Assembly (NCBI RefSeq): GCF_014841135.1
Contig: NZ_JACYTN010000001.1
Coordinates: 124,001-188,000 of the forward strand
Reading direction: 5' to 3'
Length of the DNA: 64,000 nucleotides
Source: Paenibacillus arenosi
GTDB lineage: Bacteria; Bacillota; Bacilli; Paenibacillales; Paenibacillaceae
Shown: one piece after another, positions 54,707-64,000 of the stretch
Layout: each line of letters begins with the position of its first letter
How positions within the stretch are numbered: the first letter of the stretch is position 1
Notes under the pieces: generated by a model
What the model was told of the DNA's origin: nothing
Database searches by the model: none
The model's input: the letters and a program-made list of their open reading frames with translations, nothing else
Made by a program: the position numbers and the translations under genes

Positions 54707-56431
54707 ATGGGTAATGTGCAAGGAGAAATCATCGAAGCATCGGCATTGAGTCCGAACCTGAGCAGCTATGAATCAGCAGCAGAATCGTTTAATTGGGAAG
54801 AAGTTGAGAAGTATTTTACATGGCATGCGACTGGCAAAGTGAATATGGCACATGAGGCTATTGACCGTCACCTGGCAGAGGGGCGTGGTGATAAGGTTGC
54901 ACTTTATTACAGTGATGCTGTGAGAGATGAAAGTTATACGTATGCGGAGCTCAGCCGCAAGTCCAATCAATTTGCGAACGTGCTGCGTAAGCAAGGGATT
55001 ACGAAAGGTGAGCGTGTGTTTGTATTTATGCCGCGTACGCCAGAGCTATACTTTAGTTTGTTCGGTATTTTGAAAATAGGTGCTGTTGTAGGACCGTTAT
55101 TTGAAGCGTTTATGGAAACAGCCGTAAAGGATCGACTAGAGGACAGTGGAGCGAGTGCCATTGTTACAACTCCTGAACTCCTTCATCGCATTCCGCGTGA
55201 GCAACTGCCTGAATTGAAGCATATCGTGCTTGTTGGTGAGAACATTCAAGCCGAAGAAGGTATTGTTGATTACTACGCAGAGATGGCTGTTGCTTCGGAA
55301 GAAGCGGAGATCGAATGGTTGGATCGTGAAGATGGACTCATTATTCACTATACTTCCGGTTCAACAGGTAAGCCAAAAGGTGTATATCATGTACAAAATG
55401 CGATGATCCAGCATTATTTTACGGGTAAAATGGTACTGGATTTGAAGGATGACGATATTTACTGGTGTACAGGTGATCCTGGTTGGGTCACTGGAACATC
55501 TTACGGTATATTTGCGCCATGGCTGAATGGCGCTACCAACGTAGTGCGTGGTGGTCGTTTCAGTCCACAGAACTGGTATTCAACGATTGAGCGCTACAAG
55601 GTAACGATTTGGTATAGTGCGCCTACAGCATTCCGTATGTTTATGGGTGCTGGAGATGAAATTATTAAAGAGTTTGACTTGTCGAGCTTGCGCCATGTGC
55701 TCTCAGTAGGTGAGCCGCTTAACCCAGAGGTAGTGCGTTGGGGGATGAAAGTGTACGGTCAACGCATTCACGATACGTGGTGGATGACAGAGACGGGCGG
55801 CCATATGATTTGTAACTATCCGAGCATGGCCATCAAGCCTGGCTCAATGGGACGTCCAATTCCAGGTGTGCAGGCATCGATTATTGATGATCAAGGTAAT
55901 GAGCTACCTCCATATCGTATGGGTAATTTAGCAATTCGCACACCGTGGCCATCAATGATGCGCAAAATTTGGAATAATCCAGGCAAATACGAAGAATATT
56001 TCCGCCTCAAGGGCTGGTATGTGTCTGGCGACTCAGCTTATAAAGATGAGGATGGATACTTCTGGTTCCAAGGACGTGTCGATGATGTAATCAACACGGC
56101 CGGCGAACGCGTAGGGCCATTTGATGTGGAGAGCAAGCTTGTTGAGCATCCAGCAGTTGCTGAAGCAGGTGTCATTGGTAAGCCAGATCCACTTCGTGGG
56201 GAAATTATTAAAGCTTTCATCTCGCTAAGGGACGGCTACACACCGTCAGAGGAATTGAAGGCAGATATAGCGAAATTCGTCAAAGAGGGCTTGTCAGCCC
56301 ATTCTGCTCCGCGAGAAATTGAATTCAAAGATAAGCTGCCTAAGACGCGTTCAGGCAAAATTATGCGTCGTGTGTTGAAGGCTTGGGAATTAAACTTGCC
56401 GACTGGTGATTTATCCACAATTGAAGATTAA
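54707..56431 (+). CDS. acsA: Acetyl-CoA synthetase
   Basis: Activates acetate to acetyl-CoA with ATP. 574 residues, as in B. subtilis AcsA. The AMP-binding motif IHYTSGSTGKPKG (about 222-234), DIYWCTGDPGWVTG, TWWMTETGGH and YVSGDSAYKDEDGYFWFQGRVDD are present. The C-terminal KTRSGKIMRR has the lysine that AcuA acetylates. ATG follows GGAGG in AACAGGAGGATGAAAGACA by about 8 nt. Divergent from acuA/acuC. Confidence 0.95.
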   Translation: MGNVQGEIIEASALSPNLSSYESAAESFNWEEVEKYFTWHATGKVNMAHEAIDRHLAEGRGDKVALYYSDAVRDESYTYAELSRKSNQFANVLRKQGITKGERVFVFMPRTPELYFSLFGILKIGAVVGPLFEAFMETAVKDRLEDSGASAIVTTPELLHRIPREQLPELKHIVLVGENIQAEEGIVDYYAEMAVASEEAEIEWLDREDGLIIHYTSGSTGKPKGVYHVQNAMIQHYFTGKMVLDLKDDDIYWCTGDPGWVTGTSYGIFAPWLNGATNVVRGGRFSPQNWYSTIERYKVTIWYSAPTAFRMFMGAGDEIIKEFDLSSLRHVLSVGEPLNPEVVRWGMKVYGQRIHDTWWMTETGGHMICNYPSMAIKPGSMGRPIPGVQASIIDDQGNELPPYRMGNLAIRTPWPSMMRKIWNNPGKYEEYFRLKGWYVSGDSAYKDEDGYFWFQGRVDDVINTAGERVGPFDVESKLVEHPAVAEAGVIGKPDPLRGEIIKAFISLRDGYTPSEELKADIAKFVKEGLSAHSAPREIEFKDKLPKTRSGKIMRRVLKAWELNLPTGDLSTIED

Positions 56432-56450
56432 GTATTTCACTGAGCATAAT

Positions 56451-56493
56451 AAAGAGGGATATAAGCTACTATCAGCTTATATCCCTCTTTTAT
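56451..56493. terminator. Bidirectional terminator between acsA and the PBP gene
   Basis: AAAGAGGGATATAAGCT, loop ACTATC, AGCTTATATCCCTCTTT; A- and T-runs on both arms. Confidence 0.9.
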
Positions 56494-56522
56494 GTGTATT
56501 CGTTATGAAATGCGCTTTGTTG

Positions 56523-59500
56523 TTATTCTATCGTCACGCTTGATGATGCGGAGGATTCTCCTGCGCGATTTTCAGCCGTTACATGATAGGAGCCTTGTGG
56601 AGCATCGCTCGTATAGGTGAATGATGTACTGTTTGTGTTGCCTATACGTTTATAGGAACCACCTTGGCTGCTTTTGTGATACACATGGTATTTAGTAGCT
56701 GTAGCAGAGGAGTTCCACGACAGGGACACTCCTCCAGCTGTCTTGCTAGCACTCAGACCTGATGGAGTGTCCGGCTTGATGGATGATGACTCGTTGCCAG
56801 CCGAACCTGTTTCAGATGAGCCATTTCCATTCGTTGTCTGTCCGTTAGTTCCAGGTGTTTCAGTCGTGGAACCAGATGTATTACCTGGATTCGTGCCTGG
56901 TTCTAATGATGGATCTGTAGAATTGCCGTTGTTCGGATCTGTCGGTGGTGTTCCGCCGTTTAATGATGCCGTAGCAGATGCTACTGATTCTTTACCAACG
57001 ACATCAACTGCTGTGACATAGTAGTTATAGCTGTGGGCATTAGAAATATCATTGCCGAACGTATAATTGTCACCAGCTAGGACAACTTTCCCTGTTCGTT
57101 GATAAGGTTTGCCATCGATAGAACGATACAGACGATAGCCTACAACATCGTTCGAACCGCTAGGGTTGAAGCTTATCGTTGCCTTGCCATTGCTCGATGA
57201 GACGCTAACAGAGCTTGGAGCTGTTGGTGCTTTTCCATCATCTTTGCGCGGGTCTTTCTTGGTTGGCGCGTCAGTTGATGCATCAAGTGGCAAGTACCAT
57301 TCTAACGAGCGACGGCTGCTGCCGGACGATAAGTTTCCAAGGGCTCTTCTTAATTCGTCCATTAAAGTTTGAATCGGCTTTTCACGTTTGACAACAACTT
57401 TTTGCTGTGTCATATCATCAGGTGTAGCCGGATTGGCAATATAATTGACACCGTTGTACGTAATATACGTCATGCTGACAAGGACATCTTCGACTTTAGT
57501 CGGTACGTATTTACGGTTAAATAAATCTGTATTGAATTTATCCGTATTTTTGCTTGGCAGCTTACCGCTGTAGCCAGATACGGTCATTCTAACGATATCA
57601 TCTGGACGTTTGAACGTTTTGTTTTTGAACATCTGTGGCTTGAGTTCAATGGCCTCGTCCATAATTTTTGCCCATATTTGCATCGAATCTTTCACTTCGT
57701 TACGACTCAATGTATGTTTTGGTTCTTTAAAGCCGACCCATACACCAAGCGTTACATCAGGACTATAACCAATGAACCAAGAATCAGCATCATTTTGTGT
57801 CGTCCCTGTCTTACCGGCAATCGTATAGTCATCATGACGGAATTTTCGATTTACCTCGCCGCCAGTACCATTCGTTACAGCTGTACGCAGCATATCTGTC
57901 ATTAAGTATGCGGTTTGTGGCGATACAACTTGTGTTGGCTTAACTTTATGCGTGTAAACTTCTTTTCCGTTTGAATCTACAATTTTATTAATTAGGAATG
58001 CATCGTTAAATTTACCGCTATTTGCGATTGCCGCATAGGCATTTGTAAATTCTTCTACGGTAACTCCATTCGTTAGACCACCGATAACACCCGTTTGTGC
58101 TTGATAGTCTCGTTCATGTAAGGTAGTAATTCCAAGTTTTTCAACGAAATCCCATGCATTTTTCACTTTGAGTTTCTCGTTGAACAGCTTAATAGCAGGT
58201 GCATTCAAAGATTGATTCAAGGCATGCCGAGCTGTTACGAGACCTTGGAACTTACGTCCAGCATTAATTGGGATATGGTATGTTCCATCCCCGTTCTTCA
58301 AAATGACTGGAGCATCATCGATGATAGATGCAGGCTGTATAATTCCTTGCTCTAGTGCTGGCAAGAAGGCAGCAAGTGTCTTCATCGTTGATCCTGGTTG
58401 ACGTAGCATCTGAGTGGCGTGATTCATTTGTTCTTTATAGAAATCACGGCCTTCAATCATACCTAAAATAGCGCCTGTACGATGATCGATCATCATAGCT
58501 GCTACTTGTTCTGTGCCTTTGACTGGATGATCCTTTGAGAAATTGCTAGGATCTTCTGCGATATTTCGCATCATCTTGTAAATTTTCTTATCAATCGTAG
58601 ACGTAATGTGATATCCACCACGTAGAACTTCTGCTTTTGTATCCTCTAGAAGCTGCTGATGCTCTTCTTTGCGCAGATCAGCCTTTGTCATCTCAGGATT
58701 TCGGCTAAGAATAAGAGTTTCAACGGCTGCACGTTCTATATCCAACATTAAGTATGGATATGTAGAATATGCTTTCTGCCTCGGCTGCGCTAGTGATTTG
58801 CGGATATCGAATTTTAGTGCTTCTTCATATTGCTGCTGCGTAATTTTGTTCTCTTCTAACATCCGCTTTAATACAAGCTTTTGTCTTTTGATTGCGCGAG
58901 TGATGCCTTTTTCGTTATAAGCGCCTTTACCAGTAAAGGCGGTATAAGCAGAAGGCAGCTGCGGAAGTCCTGCTAAATAGGCGGATTGCGCAATATTCAG
59001 TTTATTCAAATCATGAACATTGAATATTCCTTTTGCAGCTGATTTGATTCCAAATACTTGATAGCCGTTTGCACCATTTCCGAATGGTACTTTATTCAAA
59101 TAGGCTTCTAAAATTTGTTCCTTCGTTAGTATCCGCTCGATGCGCAAGGATAGGAAAATTTCTTTTGCTTTACGTGTATTTGTACGTTCAGCATTTAGAA
59201 ACACACTTCGAGCAAGCTGTTGCGTTAATGTACTTCCCCCTGTCTGAACAGGTTTATCTAGTACTTGTTGCAATACAGCTCTTGATGTACCTCTTATGTC
59301 TATTCCGTTGTGCTCAAAGAAACGGTTATCTTCCGTTGCGATGAGTGCGTCTATTACGACTTTAGGGATCTGATCGTATTTAATAGGGATACGATCTTCT
59401 TCTGTGCGAAGCTGACCGATAGGAGTGCCATCATTAAAATAAGCAAACCCGGTTATGGCATTCTCATCGACCTTCTGCACGATATGTTCTTTGGAGCGTA

Positions 59501-59675
59501 TCGGGTCGTCTTTGACGAGAGAGGTAATGTATCCCACCGCAATGCCGCCTGCTAAGAAGCAGCAGAGAACGCCAAATAGCGTGAACCATTTGAACGTATT
59601 CCAAATGATACGTCCCACGGAACGCTTTGGACGAGTCGGGTCCCCCTTTGACTTCGTCAATGTCTCCTCAACCAT
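56523..59675 (-). CDS. Class A penicillin-binding protein with FN3 domains
   Basis: Peptidoglycan glycosyltransferase and transpeptidase of 1050 residues. A cytoplasmic start of about 30 residues and one TM helix (WFTLFGVLCCFLAGGIAVGYI) precede a GT51 domain (EDNRFFEHNGIDIRGTSRA with catalytic Glu; TGGSTLTQQLARSVFL). The transpeptidase domain has STMK in RQPGSTMKTLAAFL, SLNAPAIK and AGKTGTTQ. The last 270 residues hold two FN3-like domains with a Thr/Gly/Asn-rich linker between. Resembles PBP1A. ATG at 59675 has GGAGG 8 nt upstream; an open frame 54 bp longer is rejected. Confidence 0.93.
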   Translation of the reverse strand: MVEETLTKSKGDPTRPKRSVGRIIWNTFKWFTLFGVLCCFLAGGIAVGYITSLVKDDPIRSKEHIVQKVDENAITGFAYFNDGTPIGQLRTEEDRIPIKYDQIPKVVIDALIATEDNRFFEHNGIDIRGTSRAVLQQVLDKPVQTGGSTLTQQLARSVFLNAERTNTRKAKEIFLSLRIERILTKEQILEAYLNKVPFGNGANGYQVFGIKSAAKGIFNVHDLNKLNIAQSAYLAGLPQLPSAYTAFTGKGAYNEKGITRAIKRQKLVLKRMLEENKITQQQYEEALKFDIRKSLAQPRQKAYSTYPYLMLDIERAAVETLILSRNPEMTKADLRKEEHQQLLEDTKAEVLRGGYHITSTIDKKIYKMMRNIAEDPSNFSKDHPVKGTEQVAAMMIDHRTGAILGMIEGRDFYKEQMNHATQMLRQPGSTMKTLAAFLPALEQGIIQPASIIDDAPVILKNGDGTYHIPINAGRKFQGLVTARHALNQSLNAPAIKLFNEKLKVKNAWDFVEKLGITTLHERDYQAQTGVIGGLTNGVTVEEFTNAYAAIANSGKFNDAFLINKIVDSNGKEVYTHKVKPTQVVSPQTAYLMTDMLRTAVTNGTGGEVNRKFRHDDYTIAGKTGTTQNDADSWFIGYSPDVTLGVWVGFKEPKHTLSRNEVKDSMQIWAKIMDEAIELKPQMFKNKTFKRPDDIVRMTVSGYSGKLPSKNTDKFNTDLFNRKYVPTKVEDVLVSMTYITYNGVNYIANPATPDDMTQQKVVVKREKPIQTLMDELRRALGNLSSGSSRRSLEWYLPLDASTDAPTKKDPRKDDGKAPTAPSSVSVSSSNGKATISFNPSGSNDVVGYRLYRSIDGKPYQRTGKVVLAGDNYTFGNDISNAHSYNYYVTAVDVVGKESVASATASLNGGTPPTDPNNGNSTDPSLEPGTNPGNTSGSTTETPGTNGQTTNGNGSSETGSAGNESSSIKPDTPSGLSASKTAGGVSLSWNSSATATKYHVYHKSSQGGSYKRIGNTNSTSFTYTSDAPQGSYHVTAENRAGESSASSSVTIE

Positions 59676-59956
59676 ACTTTCTTCCTCCTTAATGATTGCA
59701 GCGCTTCCCATTATACCACAAAAAAACACAAGATAAGTGTCTGTATATTCATGTAAATGCTTTTTTGTTTGGCGAAAAATATCATTAAATGTGAGTGCTT
59801 ACACTTGCCACTCATTGCGATGGAAGAGGTTGGTGAAATAGTAGGGATAATGTGTGAATGTTGTAGAGGTATAGTTCCTTCTTTTGAAGTTATGTAGCAA
59901 TAAGGATCTTGATGTCCGGATGGCTCAAGCTTGAGTTGAACGTAGGTAGGTGAATA
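59676..59956. other. Intergenic region upstream of PBP gene
   Basis: Nothing coding is visible. The stretch must contain the minus-strand promoter of the PBP gene, but I could not choose one with confidence. Confidence 0.3.
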
Positions 59957-60007
59957 AAAAAAAGAGGATATCCTCCAAGTTGTACAACTTGAAAGATAAC
60001 CTCTTCT
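59957..60007 (-). terminator. Terminator of rpsD
   Basis: On the minus strand AAGAGGTTATC..CAAGTTGT pairs with ACAACTTGG..GATATCCTCTT, followed by a run of eight T. Confidence 0.9.
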
Positions 60008-60016
60008 TCACATTGA

Positions 60017-60616
60017 TTAACGGCTGTAGAACTCGACGATTTGCTTCTCATCGATTTCTTGGGACAACTCAGCGCGCTCTGGAAGGCGAACATACTTACC
60101 TTCAACAGCTGCTTCGTTGAACTCCAAGTAACCTGGCAAGTGGTGACGGCCTTCGATAGCTTCTTTAACCACTTTCAAGCTGCGGCTCTTCTCACGCAAA
60201 CCGATAACGTCGCCAATGCTTACAGAGTAAGAAGCGATGTCAACTTTTTTACCGTTTACAGTTACGTGACCGTGGGATACCAACTGACGAGCTCCTGCAC
60301 GGGAGTTGGAGAATCCAAGACGGTAAACAAGGTTGTCAAGACGGCTCTCAAGCAAGAACATGAAGTTCTCACCAGCGATACCTTGCAACTTCGTAGCGCG
60401 GTTGAACAAGTTGCGGAATTGCTTCTCGTTCATGCCGTACATGTGACGAAGTTTTTGTTTTTCTTGAAGCTGAACACCGTATCCGCTCAATTTTTTACGT
60501 TGATTTGGACCGTGTTGTCCTGGAGGATAAGCACGCTTCAATTCTTTACCAGTACCGCTCAAGGAAATTCCAAGACGACGGCTTAATTTAAACTTAGGAC
60601 CTGTGTAACGAGACAT
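60017..60616 (-). CDS. rpsD: 30S ribosomal protein S4
   Basis: Primary 16S rRNA-binding protein of the small subunit. 199 residues from [36 protein letters not shown] in outline, with the S4 domain ([33 protein letters not shown] in part, about 90-122). Size and sequence match Bacillales S4. The ribosome site AAAGGAG lies 10 nt before ATG. Monocistronic with a 180-nt leader, fitting S4 autoregulation known in B. subtilis. Confidence 0.97.
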   Translation of the reverse strand: MSRYTGPKFKLSRRLGISLSGTGKELKRAYPPGQHGPNQRKKLSGYGVQLQEKQKLRHMYGMNEKQFRNLFNRATKLQGIAGENFMFLLESRLDNLVYRLGFSNSRAGARQLVSHGHVTVNGKKVDIASYSVSIGDVIGLREKSRSLKVVKEAIEGRHHLPGYLEFNEAAVEGKYVRLPERAELSQEIDEKQIVEFYSR

Positions 60617-60797
60617 AATATATTGACTCCTTTTTCGTTCAAGTATAGGTTAGAATGCGGGTCTTTTGCGTCGAATTCATACTTATGCAGACTCAATCGA
60701 TTCGTGTCGTTGAGTAAGCTCAGACATAGTTGTTCAGCCGCAGCCATGCCTGCTATGAGATTCGTGAGGGTGACACAGATTCGCCCATATACATCAA
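60617..60797 (-). promoter_or_regulatory. rpsD leader, probable S4 autoregulatory element
   Basis: A 180-nt untranslated leader runs from the promoter to the rpsD start. It holds several stem-forming runs (for instance CTCAA with TTGAG near 60693-60715, and GCAGCC/GGCTGC-like pairs near 60740). S4 of B. subtilis represses its own mRNA by binding such a leader; similarity of structure needs checking. Confidence 0.5.
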
Positions 60798-60802
60798 GTA
60801 AT

Positions 60803-60830
60803 TCTATAAGATAAGGCCAAGTCATGTCAA
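60803..60830 (-). promoter_or_regulatory. Promoter of rpsD
   Basis: Minus strand TTGACA (60830-60825), 16-bp spacer, TATAGA (60808-60803). Confidence 0.65.
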
Positions 60831-61140
60831 GATCCAGAATGTGAATCTAAATATACAATAAGTTGAAAAGTTGAAAAATTATCTTGAAATCATGACATAT
60901 TTATGATTAGTTTTAATGTAGGATAATTTTTCAAGGGAAAGTATGTCATTACTACTTTACATATTGAACAGCATTAGGTTATAGGATTTCCAATTCATAG
61001 ATGAAGTATACGAATTTTTATTCCTCGATATAGTTCTTATGGCCTAAAAATTTTTGCGACGATGATTGGACGTAGTACCTTTTCACAGTAATCTATTGTA
61101 TGATTAATGAAAGAGACTATAGCGTTTGAAGGAGAAGGAA
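60831..61140. other. Intergenic region between divergent rpsD and the GGDEF gene
   Basis: AT-rich, no gene visible. It should hold the plus-strand promoter of the diguanylate cyclase, not identified with confidence. Confidence 0.35.
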
Positions 61141-63111
61141 ATGACGAATCGTCGACTCCATCCTCAGAGCAATGCTGGCTTAATAGCCAACTATCAACAG
61201 AATTGGAAGCGTAGTTTTGGTGCTGATCGAAGCCCGGAACATTGGTTGCTGCAACGTGATATCACGCTGCATGATTTGCCGTACACGCATTCTCTTCTAC
61301 AAACCGCATATATCCAATGGTTACTAGAAATCCCATCCTCAATACGCAAGCATCTGAAATGCGTAATGTTGTATGACTATAAAGGTGAATGTTTGGAAGG
61401 TTTGGACAAGCTGAATGAGCTAGGAACGGCTACGCCATTACAGGAGCTTGTACAGCGTGTACTATCTAAGCGCAAACCCGTGTGGGATGAAGAAACAGAA
61501 TACGCAGGCAAAGTAGCTGCATTTCCAATCGTTTCCCGTTATACAAAGGAATTGGTTGGTATCGTTCAATTTGTATGCGAGGAGTCGGACTTGCTGCATT
61601 CGTTTGCGTTAGAAGGCTGGGTGTACGCTCTAAGAACCCATTTTTATCGCGAGTTCGAGCATTTGTTTGTAGAAGAGATGTATCATACACACCGTATGTC
61701 AGAGCGAGAAGCAGAGCGGCGAGAAGTGTTGTATTATGTGATGCGGCATATTCACGATCGGATAGATGTTGATTCTGTTCTATCGCAGATTATAGATGGC
61801 ATACAGCGGCTCGTGCCAGATACGATTGTCGAGGTATACTTGTCTCAAGATCACCGCAGTGAGAATCCTAATGTCAAAGCGTTAGTGTTCAAGTCATGGG
61901 GCGATCCAATCGTTATGGAAGCCTTTATGAAAGGTGAGACATGTACCGCGAACTCTGATGCCGGATTCGAGGTTGCCTTTGCCCTTAACGGTAAACAAGG
62001 CTCGTATGGTGTGCTGAAGCTAATATTTGCACAAGAGCAGCCTGAAACTTCTGATCTTCAAGTTATCGAGCTTATTATCGAGACGGCTGGTACAGCGTTT
62101 GAAAATGCACGTTTGCACGAGCATGCCAACAATGTTATCCAAGAGCTGCGCCTTATTAATGAATTAACGAAACGCATTAATCAGAGCTTGCGTTTACGCG
62201 ATGTGTTTGACGATGCTATGCATGAGTTGTTGCGCGTATTCCATGCTGATTTCTGCATGCTACTGCAGCTTAATGAGGACAAGTCCTTATTTGAGGTTGT
62301 TTCTTCCAACATGGCTGAATATGTAGGATCGTCGTACTCCACGCAAAAAGGATTGTTTGGATACGTACTTAACTTGCGTGAACCCGTTATTATTTCTGAC
62401 AGTGAAGATCATCATATTGAACGTATTCAAATGATTGAAGATTTAGGATTGCGCTCCATTATTGCGGCACCGCTGTTTAGTGGTGGTGAATTAGTGGGGA
62501 TTGTGGCGGTTGCTGATAAACGTCCTCATTTCTTTACGTATGATAATTTCAAGTTGTTGCAGATGCTAAGTGCGCATCTAGGTCTTGCAATAGCGAATGC
62601 GACTCTACATGATCGAGTGAAACATCTAGCGAATAAAGATCAGCTCACGGGCTTGTATGCAAGGCATTATTTGGACAAGCAAGTGAACCGTCAGCAGCAA
62701 AAAGATTTTTGCGGCTCGTTAATTGTTGTAGATATTGATTATTTTAAGCAGGTTAATGATACGTTTGGTCACCAGATTGGTGATAAAATACTCGTTCAAG
62801 TCAGCGATATTATTCGGTCCTCCATAAGAGAAACCGATATTGCTTCACGTTGGGGTGGAGAGGAAATTGCGGTGTACTTGCCTCAGCTTAATACAACGCA
62901 AACAAAGAAAGTTGCGGAACGGATTCGTAATCGTGTAGAGCAGGAGACGGATCCAAAAGTAACGGTTTCTTGCGGAGTTGCAGAGTGGAGCTGGCAAGAT
63001 GAAAAGGTAAGTGTTGAAACGTTATTTTATCGAGCTGATATGGCACTGTACGAAGCAAAGAAAAAAGGGCGCAATGTGATTCAAATTGCAGTTGGCGAAG
63101 AACATGTATAA
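61141..63111 (+). CDS. GAF-GGDEF diguanylate cyclase
   Basis: Cytoplasmic signalling protein of 656 residues with no TM segments. An N-terminal region of about 190 residues of unknown fold is followed by two GAF-like domains (about 195-325 and 345-495; AAPLFSGGELVGIVAVADKRP) and a GGDEF domain from about 505 (LANKDQLTGLYARHYLDKQ; metal-binding VDIDYFKQVNDTFGH; active site SRWGGEEIAVYLP). The GGEEI sequence is compatible with active c-di-GMP synthesis. No RxxD I-site is obvious 5 residues before GGEE. ATG 61141 lies after AAGGAGAAGG. A hairpin terminator follows at 63136. Confidence 0.9.
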   Translation: MTNRRLHPQSNAGLIANYQQNWKRSFGADRSPEHWLLQRDITLHDLPYTHSLLQTAYIQWLLEIPSSIRKHLKCVMLYDYKGECLEGLDKLNELGTATPLQELVQRVLSKRKPVWDEETEYAGKVAAFPIVSRYTKELVGIVQFVCEESDLLHSFALEGWVYALRTHFYREFEHLFVEEMYHTHRMSEREAERREVLYYVMRHIHDRIDVDSVLSQIIDGIQRLVPDTIVEVYLSQDHRSENPNVKALVFKSWGDPIVMEAFMKGETCTANSDAGFEVAFALNGKQGSYGVLKLIFAQEQPETSDLQVIELIIETAGTAFENARLHEHANNVIQELRLINELTKRINQSLRLRDVFDDAMHELLRVFHADFCMLLQLNEDKSLFEVVSSNMAEYVGSSYSTQKGLFGYVLNLREPVIISDSEDHHIERIQMIEDLGLRSIIAAPLFSGGELVGIVAVADKRPHFFTYDNFKLLQMLSAHLGLAIANATLHDRVKHLANKDQLTGLYARHYLDKQVNRQQQKDFCGSLIVVDIDYFKQVNDTFGHQIGDKILVQVSDIIRSSIRETDIASRWGGEEIAVYLPQLNTTQTKKVAERIRNRVEQETDPKVTVSCGVAEWSWQDEKVSVETLFYRADMALYEAKKKGRNVIQIAVGEEHV

Positions 63112-63135
63112 TTGCCCTTCATATGAGTGAGTCTA

Positions 63136-63170
63136 AACGGGATGAGTCGATGTGCTCATCCCGTTATTTG
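63136..63170 (+). terminator. Terminator after the GGDEF gene
   Basis: AACGGGATGAG (63136-63146) with CTCATCCCGTT (63154-63164), then ATTTGTCTT. Confidence 0.65.
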
Positions 63171-63198
63171 TCTTCGTTCAGGAATGGAGGGGTCCCCT

Positions 63199-63993
63199 AT
63201 GTTGAGGAACAGGGGCTGCACAATTTGGAAGCGGAACATAATTGTAGGGATTGTCCTACTGTTACTACTCGAATTGGTAGGATGCGATGCGCCGTTCTCC
63301 CAAAAGCCAGAAGAGGTACTGACTCGTGCTATCAGTGGGATGGCAGGTAAAGATCAGTTCTTTTTCGAGGGGATAGGCGAACTGAAAGTTGGAGAAGGTC
63401 AATTAAAGACGAAGACGATTCGGTTTCAAGGTGAGGTTCATAATCACAGAAGCACCCGTATGAAAATGACTCGGCAAGAGTATGCGGAAACGACGCCTCA
63501 GCGCTGGAATCCTATTCGACTGCTTACTGATATTCGTACGTCTCATAAACAAGTGAGCTATGTGGATTCAACGGTGGCTGCTGCTGGGAATGACCTTGAC
63601 AGCTCTCCGTCAGAAGCAGATCGGCCCAAAATACTCGTGCGTGTCGATCTTGACCCTGATGAAGCTAAACGTGTGTTTGGCGAGCGAATGCTAGAGGAGT
63701 TCGATACAGCTGTTGTGCCAAGCCGAATATGGTCGCAGGGCAAGGAAGAACGTTCTGAGGCAGAACAGCAGGCACTGCAATCTCTTCTGTATAACCAAGT
63801 TGAAAGCTATCGGAATTGTTTTATTCAGATGCTTCAAGAGTCAGAAGTGAAGGCTAGTTACTATGTATGGATAGACCGCAAATCTCAGCTCCCACATCGG
63901 ATCGAAGGTCAAATGGATGTTGTGTATAAAGAGCAAGGAATTCCTTACAGAGAAGCGATTCGAACGACGGCCAAGTTTACGCAATTCCGCTGA
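63199..63993 (+). CDS. Membrane lipoprotein, 264 aa, unknown function
   Basis: Starts ATG 63199 with GGAGG 8 nt upstream; a frame 72 bp longer runs through the hairpin terminator and is rejected. Basic start (MLRNRGCTIWKRN), hydrophobic stretch IIVGIVLLLLLELVGC with lipobox Cys about 29. The mature part has VLTRAISGMAGKDQFFFEGIGELKVG and ends with SQLPHRIEGQMDVVYKEQG and TAKFTQF, a pattern of LolA/YcnI-like outer lipoproteins, although I do not recognise the family with certainty. The stop is 7 bp before the window end. Confidence 0.75.
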   Translation: MLRNRGCTIWKRNIIVGIVLLLLLELVGCDAPFSQKPEEVLTRAISGMAGKDQFFFEGIGELKVGEGQLKTKTIRFQGEVHNHRSTRMKMTRQEYAETTPQRWNPIRLLTDIRTSHKQVSYVDSTVAAAGNDLDSSPSEADRPKILVRVDLDPDEAKRVFGERMLEEFDTAVVPSRIWSQGKEERSEAEQQALQSLLYNQVESYRNCFIQMLQESEVKASYYVWIDRKSQLPHRIEGQMDVVYKEQGIPYREAIRTTAKFTQFR

Positions 63994-64000
63994 CTTCTGG

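Noticed and set aside
60041-60586. 181-codon plus-strand frame opposite rpsD
   Set aside because: Antisense shadow of the ribosomal protein S4 gene.

Overview
The window reads as a chromosomal segment of a low-to-moderate-GC Gram-positive of the order Bacillales, most likely Paenibacillus or a close relative. The evidence is strong GGAGG-type ribosome binding sites throughout, frequent GTG/TTG starts, a PyrR-controlled pyr operon, CcpA, bacillithiol-type YtxJ, AcuA/AcuC/AcsA, HelD, DUF1292 and DUF1054 proteins, and the LL-diaminopimelate aminotransferase type of lysine pathway. I see no insertion sequence, prophage block or CRISPR array. Species assignment is inference.

Layout. (1) 1-10313: 3' end of dapL, then a pyrimidine operon pyrR-pyrB-pyrC-carA-carB-pyrF-pyrE, preceded by a clear sigma-A promoter and an unusually long leader with two PyrR-type loops and an intrinsic terminator. 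pyrP, pyrK and pyrD are absent. (2) 10378-14679 (minus): an OmpR-type response regulator and histidine kinase followed by two secreted/membrane PepSY-domain proteins, a layout like B. subtilis ykoGHIJ. Both PepSY genes carry the same tandem 11-bp repeat about 80-110 bp upstream. (3) 15215-22398 (plus): five-gene operon of ABC ATPase, adaptor lipoprotein, giant FtsX-type permease, second ABC ATPase and a sugar-type solute-binding lipoprotein. (4) 22646-31549: tRNA-fMet, tRNA-Ile2, tRNA-Leu and tRNA-Val genes, ung, small lipoprotein and membrane proteins, a GNAT, DUF3892, helD, an MBL-fold hydrolase, an amidase, a stalk-domain protein and a His-rich DUF1292 protein. (5) 31775-35158: an AT-rich cassette of sensor kinase, LytTR regulator and a small secreted protein. 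(6) 35342-44920: Orn/Lys/Arg decarboxylase, MFS exporter, YktB-like protein, 6-phosphogluconate dehydrogenase, shikimate kinase, rhodanese, EPSP synthase and a CoA-binding protein. (7) 45171-56431: a PTS EIICBA with its own Enzyme I but no HPr, a PfpI-like protein, zinc-ribbon protein, ytxJ, ccpA, mtnN, acuC and acuA divergent from acsA. This resembles the ccpA-acu-acsA neighbourhood of B. subtilis. (8) 56523-64000: a class A penicillin-binding protein with two FN3 domains, rpsD with a long leader, a GAF-GGDEF diguanylate cyclase and a lipoprotein.

The gene content is largely core metabolism. The most distinctive features are the long double-loop pyr leader, the PepSY two-component system with matching repeat operators, the five-component FtsX/ABC/solute-binding operon, the LytTR cassette, and the self-contained PTS pair with a structured leader. 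None is proved to be a new system from sequence alone.
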